A stretch of 64,000 nucleotides of DNA from Photobacterium sp. DA100 (GTDB lineage: Bacteria; Pseudomonadota; Gammaproteobacteria; Enterobacterales; Vibrionaceae), in NCBI RefSeq assembly GCF_029223585.1, contig NZ_CP119424.1:868001-932000 (forward strand). The letters are read 5' to 3'. The notes under the pieces are model-generated. The model did not search any database and was not told where the DNA came from. It worked only from the letters and a program-made list of their open reading frames with translations. The position numbers and the translations under genes were made by a program. Below are positions 45,892 to 57,914 of this stretch, in pieces; the first letter of the stretch is position 1, and each line of letters begins with the position of its first letter.

Positions 45892-46371
45892 ATGTCAACT
45901 TTGGTCGCAATTGCAATTACAACTGGAATCCTATCTGGAATATGGGGATGGGTAGCGGTATCTCTCGGTTTGTTGAGCTGGGCCGGTTTCCTTGGTTGTA
46001 CCGCATATTTTGCTTCCCCTAAAGATGGCCTTAAGGGCTTATTGCTTAGCTTGGCGACGACGCTGAGTGGCGTGTTCTGGGCAATGGTTATTATCTATCT
46101 TTCCACTGAGGTAGGGATTGAGATCATCGGATATGTTATTACTGCGGTGGTCGCTTTCTTGATGTGTGTTCAAGCTAAGCAAGCATGGCTTAGCTTTATT
46201 CCAGGTACCTTTATCGGCTCATGTGCAACATTTGCCGCAGGCGGCGATTGGCAGTTAGTCGTACCTTCGTTGGTATTGGGCATTTTGTTTGGTTATTCAA
46301 TGAAAGCTTCTGGTCTGTGGCTACAGCAGAAGTTGGCCAAGCCAGAGGGAAACCTAGTCACTGCCGAGTAG
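45892..46371 (+). CDS. ycdZ: DUF1097 inner membrane protein, YcdZ-like, 159 aa
   Basis: The N-terminal stretch ITTGILSGIWGWVAVSLGLL and the following SWAGFLGCTAYFASP are close to my memory of E. coli YcdZ. Four or five membrane helices span the protein. The internal FIPGTFIGSCATFA and FGYSMKASGLWL are also conserved. The function is not established. It is a single gene with its own terminator. Confidence 0.88.
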   Translation: MSTLVAIAITTGILSGIWGWVAVSLGLLSWAGFLGCTAYFASPKDGLKGLLLSLATTLSGVFWAMVIIYLSTEVGIEIIGYVITAVVAFLMCVQAKQAWLSFIPGTFIGSCATFAAGGDWQLVVPSLVLGILFGYSMKASGLWLQQKLAKPEGNLVTAE

Positions 46372-46385
46372 ACATGAATGAATTG

Positions 46386-46413
46386 AAAAAATGCCGCAGT
46401 CGCGGCATTTTTT
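46386..46413. terminator. Bidirectional terminator between ycdZ and the siroheme gene
   Basis: AAAAAATGCCGC and GCGGCATTTTTT form a 12-bp stem with a 4-base loop, giving T-runs in both directions. Confidence 0.92.
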
Positions 46414-46427
46414 GTATCTGATTCAGG

Positions 46428-47381
46428 CTAAAGGCAAGGGACATAAATGCCATTGAAATCCTTCTGAATCGGCTTTAGGAGGTTTGCTGCTTGTGCCTTT
46501 GGTGCAAGTACACAAACTCTCAACCCACGGTTAAGGAGTTGCTGTACTTGGGCCTTTAATGTTTCCTCGCTAAATGGCTCACGGTCAGCATCTCGTCGAC
46601 ACAAATCTACAAACGCATCATCAGCGCCCTCAATGCTATCCGCGTTGCCAGGGTAGAGTACAAACTCTGCTTGCTGCATTAACCGCAAGGCTTTTAAGGT
46701 CAGCATTTCTGTATCGGTACCGGTTTCTAGCAAATACAATGCAGCCTGTGATTTAGGATTGTGCTCGAGCAGCTCCATAAAGACATGTTCAAGTTCTTCT
46801 TTAGTTTTGGCTTGTTCTACGCCTGAGTGGCGGAAAAATAATTCCCAGAACTTGCGTCTTTCATCGACAGTCACAAAATGCTGTTTGATCCGCTCCCGCT
46901 GCTCCCCGGCATAAGAGGCTAACAACGACAAGTTATGTGGTAGCTGGGTTTCCAGTTTCTCCCTCAGGTAACGAACCAGAACCGGTGAGGCTCCACCACT
47001 GGAAACCGCAACTTGAATAGGGCTTCTATCAATGATGGAAGGGGTGATGAAGTCGCAGTACTCTTTATCGTCGACAACATTAATCCAGATACCAAGCTCA
47101 GTGGCGTCATGGTGGACTTGATGGTTCAGGGCCGGATCGTCAGTTGTTGCCCAAACCTGGTAGCAACCTTCAAGATCACTTTTGTCATAAGACTTTCTTT
47201 TCCAATTTATATGTCCAGTGTTTGCTAACTGGGTTAAATAGCTGTGCAGCTTGGGAGAAATAACGGTGATGCTTGCCCCTGCTTTTCGTAGTAAGTCCAC
47301 TTTTCTACAAGCAACCTCACCACCGCCTATTACTGTAACTTTTCTCTGCTTTACAGAGAGGAAAATCGGGAAATAGTCCAT
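46428..47381 (-). CDS. Siroheme synthase-type precorrin-2 dehydrogenase/ferrochelatase with vestigial SUMT domain, 317 aa
   Basis: Residues 1-210 match the N-terminal half of CysG: YFPIFLSVKQRKVTVIGGGEVACRK (NAD loop), DDKEYCDFITPSIIDRSPIQVAVSSGGASPVLVRYLREKLE. This half oxidises precorrin-2 and inserts iron to make siroheme. Residues 213-317 align with the start of the methyltransferase half, but the SAM loop GAGPGD has become ETGTDTE, RRDADR is kept, and the GGDP motif is missing where VLAPKAQ stands. The protein ends about 140 residues short of full CysG. The methyltransferase step must come from another enzyme (a separate SUMT/CobA). Confidence 0.88.
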   Translation of the reverse strand: MDYFPIFLSVKQRKVTVIGGGEVACRKVDLLRKAGASITVISPKLHSYLTQLANTGHINWKRKSYDKSDLEGCYQVWATTDDPALNHQVHHDATELGIWINVVDDKEYCDFITPSIIDRSPIQVAVSSGGASPVLVRYLREKLETQLPHNLSLLASYAGEQRERIKQHFVTVDERRKFWELFFRHSGVEQAKTKEELEHVFMELLEHNPKSQAALYLLETGTDTEMLTLKALRLMQQAEFVLYPGNADSIEGADDAFVDLCRRDADREPFSEETLKAQVQQLLNRGLRVCVLAPKAQAANLLKPIQKDFNGIYVPCL

Positions 47382-47487
47382 GTTTTATATTCTTTCTAGG
47401 TATATGTGCTGTCTGTAAGTCTCTGACTTGTAGTCATATCTTTTTCTGTCTACTATAAAAACACAAATTTTCAAGGTTTGAAATAAT

Positions 47488-47660
47488 TTGAAACACTCAG
47501 ATGGTAAAATTGTTTCAATACATATAACTGTTCAGCTTGGATTAAAGGCATAATGCTAGCTTATACAGCATATAAAAAGTGTTAATTATAAAAACCTTTG
47601 AACACCTTCAAGTTACTCTAATTTAAGTAAAATGATTAGTCATTCAGCAATAATTAGAGT
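47488..47660. promoter_or_regulatory. Inverted repeats upstream of the RND efflux operon
   Basis: TTGAAAC (47488-47494) mirrors GTTTCAA (47512-47518). ACTCTAATT (47615-47623) mirrors AATTAGAGT (47652-47660) perfectly. They lie 60-230 bp before the adaptor gene and may be repressor or activator sites. No regulator gene is adjacent. The rest of the 337-bp gap is AT-rich. Confidence 0.45.
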
Positions 47661-47718
47661 GATTGAATATAACAAATTTCAAGCGTAGTTTTTACATAAA
47701 TTTAAGATGGTCGGCAAT

Positions 47719-48840
47719 ATGAATAAAAAACTTATGATTGCGACACTAATAAGCTCAAGCCTGCTTGTTGGTTGTGGCGATAAGTTGTCAGGTCCTGCGG
47801 GGGGAATGGCTCCTCTAGTTGCGGTACAACCGGTAACTGTAATTGATTACCAGCAGGGAAAACAGTTTGTAGGCAGAACTGAAGCAATAGAAGATGTGGC
47901 CATCACAGCTCAAGTTTCAGGCTACCTTAAAGCACGTTCGTTCAATGAAGGTGAAGAGGTAGAGAAAGGGCAGGTGCTATTTGAAATTGAACCTGCTGCC
48001 TATGAAGCGCGTGTTGCTAGTGCAACCGCGGCAATCGCTCAAGCTGAAGCGACCCTCAAGCGTGCTAATCTGGATTGGCAGCGTGGCCAAAACTTGTTGC
48101 CGAAAGGCAGCATTAGCCAATCGGAATTTGATCGCCTAACCGCTGAAAAGCTTAGTGCAGAAGCACAGCTCAAAGCAGCGAATGCGCAGTTGAAATCGGC
48201 AGAAGTCGATCTATCGTATACCAAAATCACAGCCCCATTTACTGGCCGTATCAGTGATAGCAAGGCCAGTATCGGTGATCTTGTTTCTCCAAGCTCCGGT
48301 GTATTGACTACCTTGGTAAGTCTAGATCCGATTCAGGCATCATTTAATGTGAGTGAGCGTGAGCGCTTGAACTTAGGTATCGATAGCCTTGATGGTGCAG
48401 GCAAAGGCCAGGGTGATGTCGAAGTTGTTCTTACCCTGACTAATGGCAAGCAGTACAGTGAGCTGGGTAAAGTGGACTTCATCGGCAACCGAATTGATCT
48501 AAATACCGGTACGATTGCCATGCGCGCAAGTTTTGCCAACCCAGATCAGTCTCTGCTTCCAGGCCAACATGTTCAAGTGTTCCTGCGTGAAAAAGAGCCA
48601 GTAAAACGTATTGTTATCCCTCGCCGAGCAGTCCAAAGTGATTTGGAAGGTGACTTTGTCATGGTACTTGCCGAGGGGAATGTCGCTGAGCGACGCAATG
48701 TGGTTCTTGGTCCTCAGACTGATCACGGCATTATTATTGCCGAAGGTATTAACAGCGATGATGTTGTTATGACCAAAGGCCTTCAGCGTGTACGTAATGG
48801 TGTGCCAGTACGACTTGAAGATACAGGGGCGCAAGAGTAA
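47719..48840 (+). CDS. RND efflux periplasmic adaptor, lipoprotein, 373 aa
   Basis: ATG 47719 opens a lipoprotein signal ([19 protein letters not shown]); ATG 47707 would add four residues. A split biotinyl-lipoyl domain ([20 protein letters not shown] and [12 protein letters not shown]), a coiled-coil hairpin (about 95-160) and the beta-barrel domain follow. It links the inner-membrane pump to an outer-membrane channel such as TolC. The permease gene starts two bases after the stop. Confidence 0.92.
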   Translation: MNKKLMIATLISSSLLVGCGDKLSGPAGGMAPLVAVQPVTVIDYQQGKQFVGRTEAIEDVAITAQVSGYLKARSFNEGEEVEKGQVLFEIEPAAYEARVASATAAIAQAEATLKRANLDWQRGQNLLPKGSISQSEFDRLTAEKLSAEAQLKAANAQLKSAEVDLSYTKITAPFTGRISDSKASIGDLVSPSSGVLTTLVSLDPIQASFNVSERERLNLGIDSLDGAGKGQGDVEVVLTLTNGKQYSELGKVDFIGNRIDLNTGTIAMRASFANPDQSLLPGQHVQVFLREKEPVKRIVIPRRAVQSDLEGDFVMVLAEGNVAERRNVVLGPQTDHGIIIAEGINSDDVVMTKGLQRVRNGVPVRLEDTGAQE

Positions 48841-48842
48841 TC

Positions 48843-51995
<3,153 letters not shown>

Positions 51996-52026
51996 TGTAT
52001 TCATCCTCTGTTAAGTGAATCCAAAT

Positions 52027-52057
52027 AAAAAGCTCCCGACTGTGGGAGCTTTTTTTA
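52027..52057 (+). terminator. Terminator of the RND operon
   Basis: AAAAAGCTCCC and GGGAGCTTTTT form an 11-bp stem with a 6-base loop and seven T residues. Confidence 0.92.
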
Positions 52058-52101
52058 TGGCTGCAGTTGCCTCATGATTTATGGGGCAGTTGAGCAACGG
52101 G

Positions 52102-53214
52102 TTAGCAAGTCTTACGACGCAGCAGGGCAAGGGCGGCTAAGCTCAGCAGGCCTGACAGCGGAAGGCTACCGCCGCCACCGGAACCGCCTTTGTTTGTTCC
52201 GCCTTTATTATCAGACTTGTTGTCAGTGACTTTTGTAAATGGATCAACGCTAAAGCTAGATGGTTCAACCTTGCTCAGGTTGATTTCAGCTTTTGTTTCA
52301 ATCCAGTTGTAATAGGTTGATAGTTCGGTATAAAGACCGGCTGTTTGAGCACCCGGATCACCGTTTACCTTGTAATTACATAACGGCCCGTTACTAACAA
52401 CACCAATGACTCGCAGGCCATAGTCAGGGTCATTGACATGCGCAGGGTTTTGCCAGATTAGTGGCCCACCTGAGTCACCTCGGCATACATCTTTTTTAAT
52501 GTCAGGAGTGTTGCTGTCGGCACATACAAAGTGAGATTCTTCATTCATCTGGTAGTTGGTAACACATTTGTCCATTGGTACCCCACCAAGTTTAACGACC
52601 ATCAGATTATCAGGCTGATCGAAAACAGGTTCATGGTAACCCCAACCGGATGCGATAAGGTTCGCGTTGGAGTATCCGCTTGGATTCCAAGTCTGCTCGA
52701 ATTCACGATTGATGTCTTGCTGCTCTTGAGGTGTTGCAATTTTAATCGGTTTCGCCACATCCAACATAGAGCGATCAACTTTGAGCAGAGCAATGTCATT
52801 ATCCGCCTGAAAAACTGGATAATCTTTAGGGTGGTAACCCTCATGAACGGCACCATCGACAATTGTGAATAAGTATTTTTGCTCGATTTGGTCCGCGGTG
52901 CCATTTTTATTGCTGATAACATCAGTACCAACAACAACTTTGTCGCTCATTTCAGGAATAATGCAGTGCGCCGCTGTCGCTAACCAGTATTCGCTAATGA
53001 CAACAGCACCACAACCCGAAGTAATTCGGTTATTGTTGTAGGGTTGAGGCTTAGTCAGCATTGCTGCTTGCCATGGCAAAAGAAGCTCTTCTGATAGTTT
53101 GCTAGCATCATCACCATTCAAAATACGAGTCTGGATCTGCGGCTCATTGGCCATTGCAGAAAAGCTTACTGTGCAGGCAACGGCCAAGGCGATTGGGCTG
53201 AATGTAGTTCTCAT
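52102..53214 (-). CDS. Trypsin-like serine protease with GlyGly-CTERM tail, 370 aa (copy 1)
   Basis: A signal peptide (ends SAMA) precedes a chymotrypsin-fold protease with the full triad: His83 (TAAHC), Asp137 (DNDIALL) and Ser245 (CRGDSGGPL). The C-terminus is a GlyGly-CTERM sorting signal: GGSGGGGSLPLSG, a hydrophobic helix and basic residues. Such proteins are exported by type II secretion and processed by rhombosortase at the cell surface; neither system is encoded in this window. A closely similar paralogue lies 285 bp upstream. Overall the two share most core residues, with an essentially identical tail. Confidence 0.94.
   Translation of the reverse strand: MRTTFSPIALAVACTVSFSAMANEPQIQTRILNGDDASKLSEELLLPWQAAMLTKPQPYNNNRITSGCGAVVISEYWLATAAHCIIPEMSDKVVVGTDVISNKNGTADQIEQKYLFTIVDGAVHEGYHPKDYPVFQADNDIALLKVDRSMLDVAKPIKIATPQEQQDINREFEQTWNPSGYSNANLIASGWGYHEPVFDQPDNLMVVKLGGVPMDKCVTNYQMNEESHFVCADSNTPDIKKDVCRGDSGGPLIWQNPAHVNDPDYGLRVIGVVSNGPLCNYKVNGDPGAQTAGLYTELSTYYNWIETKAEINLSKVEPSSFSVDPFTKVTDNKSDNKGGTNKGGSGGGGSLPLSGLLSLAALALLRRKTC
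52118..52188. repeat. 71-bp block identical to 53518-53588
   Basis: This stretch encodes the GlyGly-CTERM tail of protease copy 1. Reading base by base it is identical to the block exactly 1400 bp to the right in copy 2, whereas adjacent coding DNA is clearly diverged. Confidence 0.9.
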
Positions 53215-53406
53215 AAGATCCTTGATTTGTTTGTGCAGACGACATCAAGTTGATTTTATCTTGTTGTCTTAAATGGGTTGAATGGGCAGCAATTCAATTG
53301 AACGCTGTTTTTATGGTGGGGATGTTAATCGATATTTTTTATAATTCCAATCAAAAAATTGCTTTAAGTGATGCTTTTCTTTGTTTCTCCATGAAAGGTA
53401 ACAAGA

Positions 53407-53435
53407 AAGCCCCCATTGCCAAGCAATGAGGGCTT
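53407..53435 (-). terminator. Terminator of protease copy 2
   Basis: AAGCCC-CCATTGC and GCAATG-A-GGGCTT form a stem with small mismatches; read leftward it is followed by TTTCTTGTT. Confidence 0.8.
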
Positions 53436-53498
53436 AAGTAGTTACTTCTGACATTAATCTGTCTTTAGAGCACAGACTTTTGGCTGGTAAAGATTGGT

Positions 53499-54596
53499 TT
53501 AACGGTCAAGTCGACGGCGCAGCAGGGCAAGGGCGGCTAAGCTCAGCAGGCCTGACAGCGGAAGGCTACCGCCGCCACCGGAACCGCCAACGCTAGGGCC
53601 TGTTTTGGTTTCAGGATCACTGACCTTGGTGAAAGGATCAACACTGAATGTTGGGGTGTCTTGCGTTGCTAAATTTAGGCCTGTTTGAGCTTCAATCCAG
53701 TTGTAGTAATACGCCAATTCTGTATACAGGCCATTTTTCTGTGCTTCAGCAACGCCATCCTCTTTCAGGTGGCAGTATGGACCATTGCTGGTTACACCGA
53801 TGACGCGCAGTCCGAAGTCACTATCGCTCGCTTTTTCAGATACCTGCCAGACAAGAGGGCCGCCTGAGTCACCACGGCACACATCTTTTTTAATATTTGG
53901 GGCGTTGCTGTCAGCGCAGACAAAGTGCGAATTCTCACCGAGTGGGTAGTCGGCGTCACAGTCGCCCATTGGAATGCCGCCTAATTTTACGACCATTAGC
54001 TCATTGGGTTGGTCAAATTTGGGCTGGGTATACCCCCATCCAGAGGCAATGAGGTTGGCCTTGGAAAAACCACTTGGGTTCCAGGTATTGGCAAATTGGT
54101 TATTGGCTGCTTCTTGTTCTTGCGGGGTTGCTATTTTGATCGGCTTAGCAACTTCGAGCATTGAACGATCAACCTTCAACAAGGCAATATCATGGTCTAG
54201 AGCTGGGTTCAGGTAGTAACCGTAATGAACGATTTTGTCGATAATCGTAAACTTAAACTTGTCCTCGATATCATCAGCAGTACCACTTTGGTTCTTAATG
54301 ACATTTGTACCGGCTATCAGAGTGTTACTCATAAATGGTTCGATACAGTGCGCAGCAGTAACAGCCCAATAGTCACTGATGACGACTGCGCCACAACCTG
54401 ACGTGATATGAGTACCGTCGCTAAGTTGTGGCTCTGTCAGGAAAGCGGCCTGCCAAGGTAAAAGTAGTTCAGATGAAAGTTGACTTGCCTCTTCACCGTT
54501 CAAAACTCGAGTTTGAATCTGAGGCTCTTCAGCAAAAGTTGGTGCCGTGAATAAGCAGGCTAACGCTATAGCAACTGGGGTGAATTTAATTTTCAT
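53499..54596 (-). CDS. Trypsin-like serine protease with GlyGly-CTERM tail, 365 aa (copy 2)
   Basis: The signal peptide ends PTFAE. The triad is His83 (TAAHC), Asp136 (DHDIALL) and Ser244 (CRGDSGGPL). The C-terminal tail GGSGGGGSLPLSG, helix and RRR end is a GlyGly-CTERM signal, as in copy 1. Cysteine pairs SGCGA/AHC and CADS/DVC are shared with copy 1. The presence of its own terminator and a long spacer suggests independent transcription. Differences lie mainly in loops, so the substrate may differ. Confidence 0.94.
   Translation of the reverse strand: MKIKFTPVAIALACLFTAPTFAEEPQIQTRVLNGEEASQLSSELLLPWQAAFLTEPQLSDGTHITSGCGAVVISDYWAVTAAHCIEPFMSNTLIAGTNVIKNQSGTADDIEDKFKFTIIDKIVHYGYYLNPALDHDIALLKVDRSMLEVAKPIKIATPQEQEAANNQFANTWNPSGFSKANLIASGWGYTQPKFDQPNELMVVKLGGIPMGDCDADYPLGENSHFVCADSNAPNIKKDVCRGDSGGPLVWQVSEKASDSDFGLRVIGVTSNGPYCHLKEDGVAEAQKNGLYTELAYYYNWIEAQTGLNLATQDTPTFSVDPFTKVSDPETKTGPSVGGSGGGGSLPLSGLLSLAALALLRRRLDR
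53518..53588. repeat. 71-bp block identical to 52118-52188
   Basis: The second copy of the identical tail-coding block; it lies in the same reading frame and orientation as in copy 1. Confidence 0.9.
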
Positions 54597-54941
54597 AAGA
54601 TCCTTTTATTTTTCTTTTAGGCTTAAAGCATGAGTTAACCATCAAATGACGGTTAGTTGAGGAAAAATACAATTCAGCAAGGTTTTAACTCTTCAAATGT
54701 ACACTGTTTTTATCGGTGTTATGTTAAGCATATGAGGTAACAGTTCCAGTCAAAAAAGTGCTTTGTGTGATGCAGGTAACAAATTATTCACTAGCTCAAT
54801 CAATTGCTGGGTTATTATCGGGTGTTTCCTCGTGCTGGAATTTTTGATCTGATGCAAAGGCTTGTGATCTACAGATCGAGATTGTTCTAGTAGCACGTTA
54901 TACTGCACACTGATATTTGTAATAACAAAGAGTTGCAGTAT
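54597..54941. other. Intergenic region upstream of protease copy 2
   Basis: About 345 AT-rich bases between the divergent protease and DUF5718 genes. Promoters are expected for both. I see no strong operator, small ORF or structured RNA. Confidence 0.45.
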
Positions 54942-55766
54942 ATGACTTATAAGCACGTCATCGGTTTCGGTGTTGCGGGAAATTTTGCTGGCCATCTAGA
55001 GCAAGCAGGTGAAGACAAAGATTTTCTTGCTGTTGAAGTGAAGGAAGCCGTACAGCCTAAAGCAATTTTTCCATTTTATGTGCCGTCAGACAAGGCCGGT
55101 TTTTTATCTACCTACCCATTATCTTCTGAGGTAATTATCCCACCTAATGATGCTGACAATCTGCAAATTGAGCCAGAGGTGGCGTTGATTTGTGATATCG
55201 AATACCAAGAAAACCGTGTGGTGGCGTTAAAGCCGCACGCATTTGCAGCCTACAATGATTGTTCTATTCGCAAACCGAATGCGAAGAAAATCAGTGAGAA
55301 GAAAAACTGGGGCCCAAGCACCAAAGGGATTTCTTCACAGGTCATTGCTGTCGAGCATCTCAGTGAAGGTGGCAAGCTCGATAATTTCCGTATTGCCAGC
55401 TTCCACAAACGTGGTGAGACCATCTCGCGCTATGGTGAAGATAGTCCTGTAGTGGGCTATAGCTACTTCCACGAGAAGTTGCTGAACTGGATCGTTGACC
55501 GTATGAACCACCAGCAAGATGTCGGTCCTACAGAAAACATTGCTGATTTTCTGGCTGATGCGGAGTATCCATCACAGGCTGTTATCAGTATTGGCGCGAC
55601 ACGCTATACCGAGTTTGGCGAAACGACCTTCTTGAAGTCGGGTGACATCAGTATGGTCGTTGTTTATGACGGTACGGCTTATAGCCCTGAAGCGATTACC
55701 GCAATGGCTGAAAAGCAGTCATTTGAAGGGCAGGGTATTTCAGCGTTGGTTCAGTCTGTAGCCTAA
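54942..55766 (+). CDS. DUF5718 family protein, 274 aa
   Basis: ATG 54942 is preferred to an upstream TTG at 54933. The protein starts MTYKHVIGFGVAGNFAGHLEQAG and includes EPEVALICDIEY, AAYNDCSIRKPNAKKISEKKNWG and VISIGATRYTEFGETTFLKSGD. The arrangement EPEVAL plus NDCSIR plus KNWGPS recalls fumarylacetoacetase-fold enzymes, in which acidic residues bind a metal, and I place it in DUF5718. It is cytoplasmic, of unestablished function. Confidence 0.78.
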   Translation: MTYKHVIGFGVAGNFAGHLEQAGEDKDFLAVEVKEAVQPKAIFPFYVPSDKAGFLSTYPLSSEVIIPPNDADNLQIEPEVALICDIEYQENRVVALKPHAFAAYNDCSIRKPNAKKISEKKNWGPSTKGISSQVIAVEHLSEGGKLDNFRIASFHKRGETISRYGEDSPVVGYSYFHEKLLNWIVDRMNHQQDVGPTENIADFLADAEYPSQAVISIGATRYTEFGETTFLKSGDISMVVVYDGTAYSPEAITAMAEKQSFEGQGISALVQSVA

Positions 55767-55770
55767 ATGT

Positions 55771-55802
55771 AAAAAAAGCACTGTTTTAACAGTGCTTTTT
55801 TA
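55771..55802. terminator. Bidirectional terminator between DUF5718 and LpxR-like genes
   Basis: AAAAAAGCACTGTT and AACAGTGCTTTTTT form a 14-bp stem with a short loop, giving T-runs on both strands. Confidence 0.92.
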
Positions 55803-56795
55803 TCAAATCCGCCAGAAAAGTTCTAATGAGCCGGTCGACGTTGAGCGATGTTTGTTCTCTTTGAATTCAGGCGTACTGGTTGCAAAGCTCAGACTGGCGC
55901 CCCATTTGGGCTGATAGAATACTCCGCCGATAACAGAGGTTGCCTGCCAGTGCTTGACGTTGGTATCTGGCACTTCACTTGGGCGGTCACCTTCAATGGT
56001 AATGTCGTTGAAACGGTATCGTCCCTCCACTCCGACAAACACAAAGTATCCCGCAGAACTTGAAGACAAGACGCCTATATCAACAAAATTGCCGGGAGTG
56101 AATCCAGTTGTCCCAAAGTTATTGGCTAGGCTTTTACCCCAGCGAGCAACGCCACCAACAGCCAGTTCACTTTGGTAGTTACCGACATTTACCCGTCCTA
56201 CACCGCTCAAATCATAATCATCCATGAGATAGGCCTGCCGGCGTGTCAGCAAGCGGTGGCCTTGGTAGCCAAGGTTGAAAACCGCTGTATTCTCAATTTG
56301 ATAATCCCAGCCCATAGGTTCGTCAGAGCCTACGATCTCATGAATGAATTTCTGCCCTTGCTCGGCAAACGAATTGGGCCCCACGACCCCGATCATCAAG
56401 CTAAACTTATCGACAACCGTCGGGCTGTATTGGTAGGCACTTGACTCCAAGAACAACAGGCCGGCATAGGGGCGGTCGTCTGCAGGCGGCTCGAGCGCTT
56501 CAATATCCTCAGGAGTCCACATTTGCTGCCCGAGGGTCAGGCTCCAGCCTTGCTTGGTACCTTCGTCAAACGGGAGGTATTGGCTGATTTGACGGATAGG
56601 TGTTGGAGCTGTTTCTGCCAGATTGGCCGTGTAGGGCGAGTTGTACTCAAAAAAAATGCCATTGGTGTAATTTTGGTCTGTACCGACAATTCCATCATTG
56701 TCCATGGAGAAAGAAAAGCTACCCGCATTGTAAGCGAAGGCATTGGGAGCGAGAGCAGAAAGGCATACGAAAAATACGGGTGAAAATTGTTTCAT
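55803..56795 (-). CDS. Outer-membrane lipid A deacylase, LpxR family (DUF2219), 330 aa
   Basis: ATG 56795 (after AAAGGA) opens a signal peptide cleaved near NAFA. The mature N-terminus FSFSMDNDGIVGTDQNYTNG contains the Asn-Asp and TDQNYTNG pattern that forms the calcium and active site in LpxR. The barrel strands follow, including DDRPYAGLLF, and the protein ends with LELFWRI, an outer-membrane closing strand. LpxR removes the 3'-acyloxyacyl chain of lipid A, lowering immune detection. Whether this one has the same activity is not shown. Confidence 0.87.
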   Translation of the reverse strand: MKQFSPVFFVCLSALAPNAFAYNAGSFSFSMDNDGIVGTDQNYTNGIFFEYNSPYTANLAETAPTPIRQISQYLPFDEGTKQGWSLTLGQQMWTPEDIEALEPPADDRPYAGLLFLESSAYQYSPTVVDKFSLMIGVVGPNSFAEQGQKFIHEIVGSDEPMGWDYQIENTAVFNLGYQGHRLLTRRQAYLMDDYDLSGVGRVNVGNYQSELAVGGVARWGKSLANNFGTTGFTPGNFVDIGVLSSSSAGYFVFVGVEGRYRFNDITIEGDRPSEVPDTNVKHWQATSVIGGVFYQPKWGASLSFATSTPEFKENKHRSTSTGSLELFWRI

Positions 56796-57002
56796 TGCTA
56801 ATCCTTTGGTACAACAAACAGGATGAAGATAAAGTTGGATGTGCAAACGTATTTTTAGTTGTTGTTATTAAACAGCACACAGCATACATAAACGTTCATC
56901 CGTTAATATTCCAATGATATCGAAAGGAAGAGATTTATCGCTAGTGGTTTTAGCGAATAACCGTAAATCTTTGTGAATAACTGGCTTATATAAGGAAAAG
57001 GC

Positions 57003-57851
57003 ATGTCAGCACTAAACATATCATCGCCATTGGTTTCGGCTTCTTGGCTGGCCGAACACTTGTCGGACCCCAAACTCATAGTGCTTGATGCCACGTGGTT
57101 TTTACCGGGCTCTGATAGGGATGCGCAAAAGGAATGGCGAGAAAAGCGTATCCCCGGTGCACGGTTCTTTGATTTTGATAAAAAAATTGCTCATCCGTCA
57201 GCTCCTTTTCCGCATATGCTGCCTGAGCCAGCACACTTTTCCCACGAGGTAGAAGCGTTAGGTGTATCCAATAACAGCCAGATAGTCGTTTATGATAGCC
57301 AAGGGATTTTTTCTGCTCCTCGGGTGTGGTGGATGTTTCGAGCCATGGGACATGATCATGTAGCGGTGCTCGATGGTGGACTGCCTGCTTGGGAAGCTGA
57401 AGGAAACGTTGTTGAGCAAGGTGAGCCCACGACCTTTGATATTGGCAAATTCGAGGCTTGTTACCAAGCGCAATGGGTAATCGATGGCGATAGCCTGTTG
57501 CAACACCTCAATACCCCTGGAGTCCAGGTATTGGATGCCCGAGCCGCAGCCCGTTTTTACGGGACCCAACCCGAGCCGAGACAAGGCGTAAGAAGTGGTC
57601 ATATGCCTAGTGCTAAAAGCTTACCTTTCGGCCAGTTACTCAAAGATGGCCACTTTTTACCGCCGGAACAATTACAGCAGCGGTTTGATGCGGTAAGTGA
57701 CTCTGACCAAAATTTAATTTTCAGCTGTGGCTCTGGAGTGACGGCTTGTATTCTTGCCTTGGCGGCCGAGCTTGCCGGTAGAAAGCAGCTTACCGTTTAT
57801 GATGGTTCATGGACCGAGTGGGGGGCGACCTTTAAATACCCTGTCGTTTGA
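57003..57851 (+). CDS. sseA: 3-mercaptopyruvate/thiosulfate sulfurtransferase, 282 aa
   Basis: Two rhodanese domains: the inactive N-terminal one (about 10-135) and the catalytic C-terminal one (about 165-280). The active-site loop is CGSGVTAC, the CG(S/T)GVTA type of mercaptopyruvate sulfurtransferases. PEPRQGVRSGHMPSAKSLPF is a typical family stretch. It transfers sulfur from 3-mercaptopyruvate to thiols or cyanide in the cytoplasm. Confidence 0.93.
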   Translation: MSALNISSPLVSASWLAEHLSDPKLIVLDATWFLPGSDRDAQKEWREKRIPGARFFDFDKKIAHPSAPFPHMLPEPAHFSHEVEALGVSNNSQIVVYDSQGIFSAPRVWWMFRAMGHDHVAVLDGGLPAWEAEGNVVEQGEPTTFDIGKFEACYQAQWVIDGDSLLQHLNTPGVQVLDARAAARFYGTQPEPRQGVRSGHMPSAKSLPFGQLLKDGHFLPPEQLQQRFDAVSDSDQNLIFSCGSGVTACILALAAELAGRKQLTVYDGSWTEWGATFKYPVV

Positions 57852-57914
57852 TTTGAGCTACAGGCACAGTCTAGACTGTGCCTGTAGTGTGTTATGCCGA
57901 GATCAGGAAAGGTG

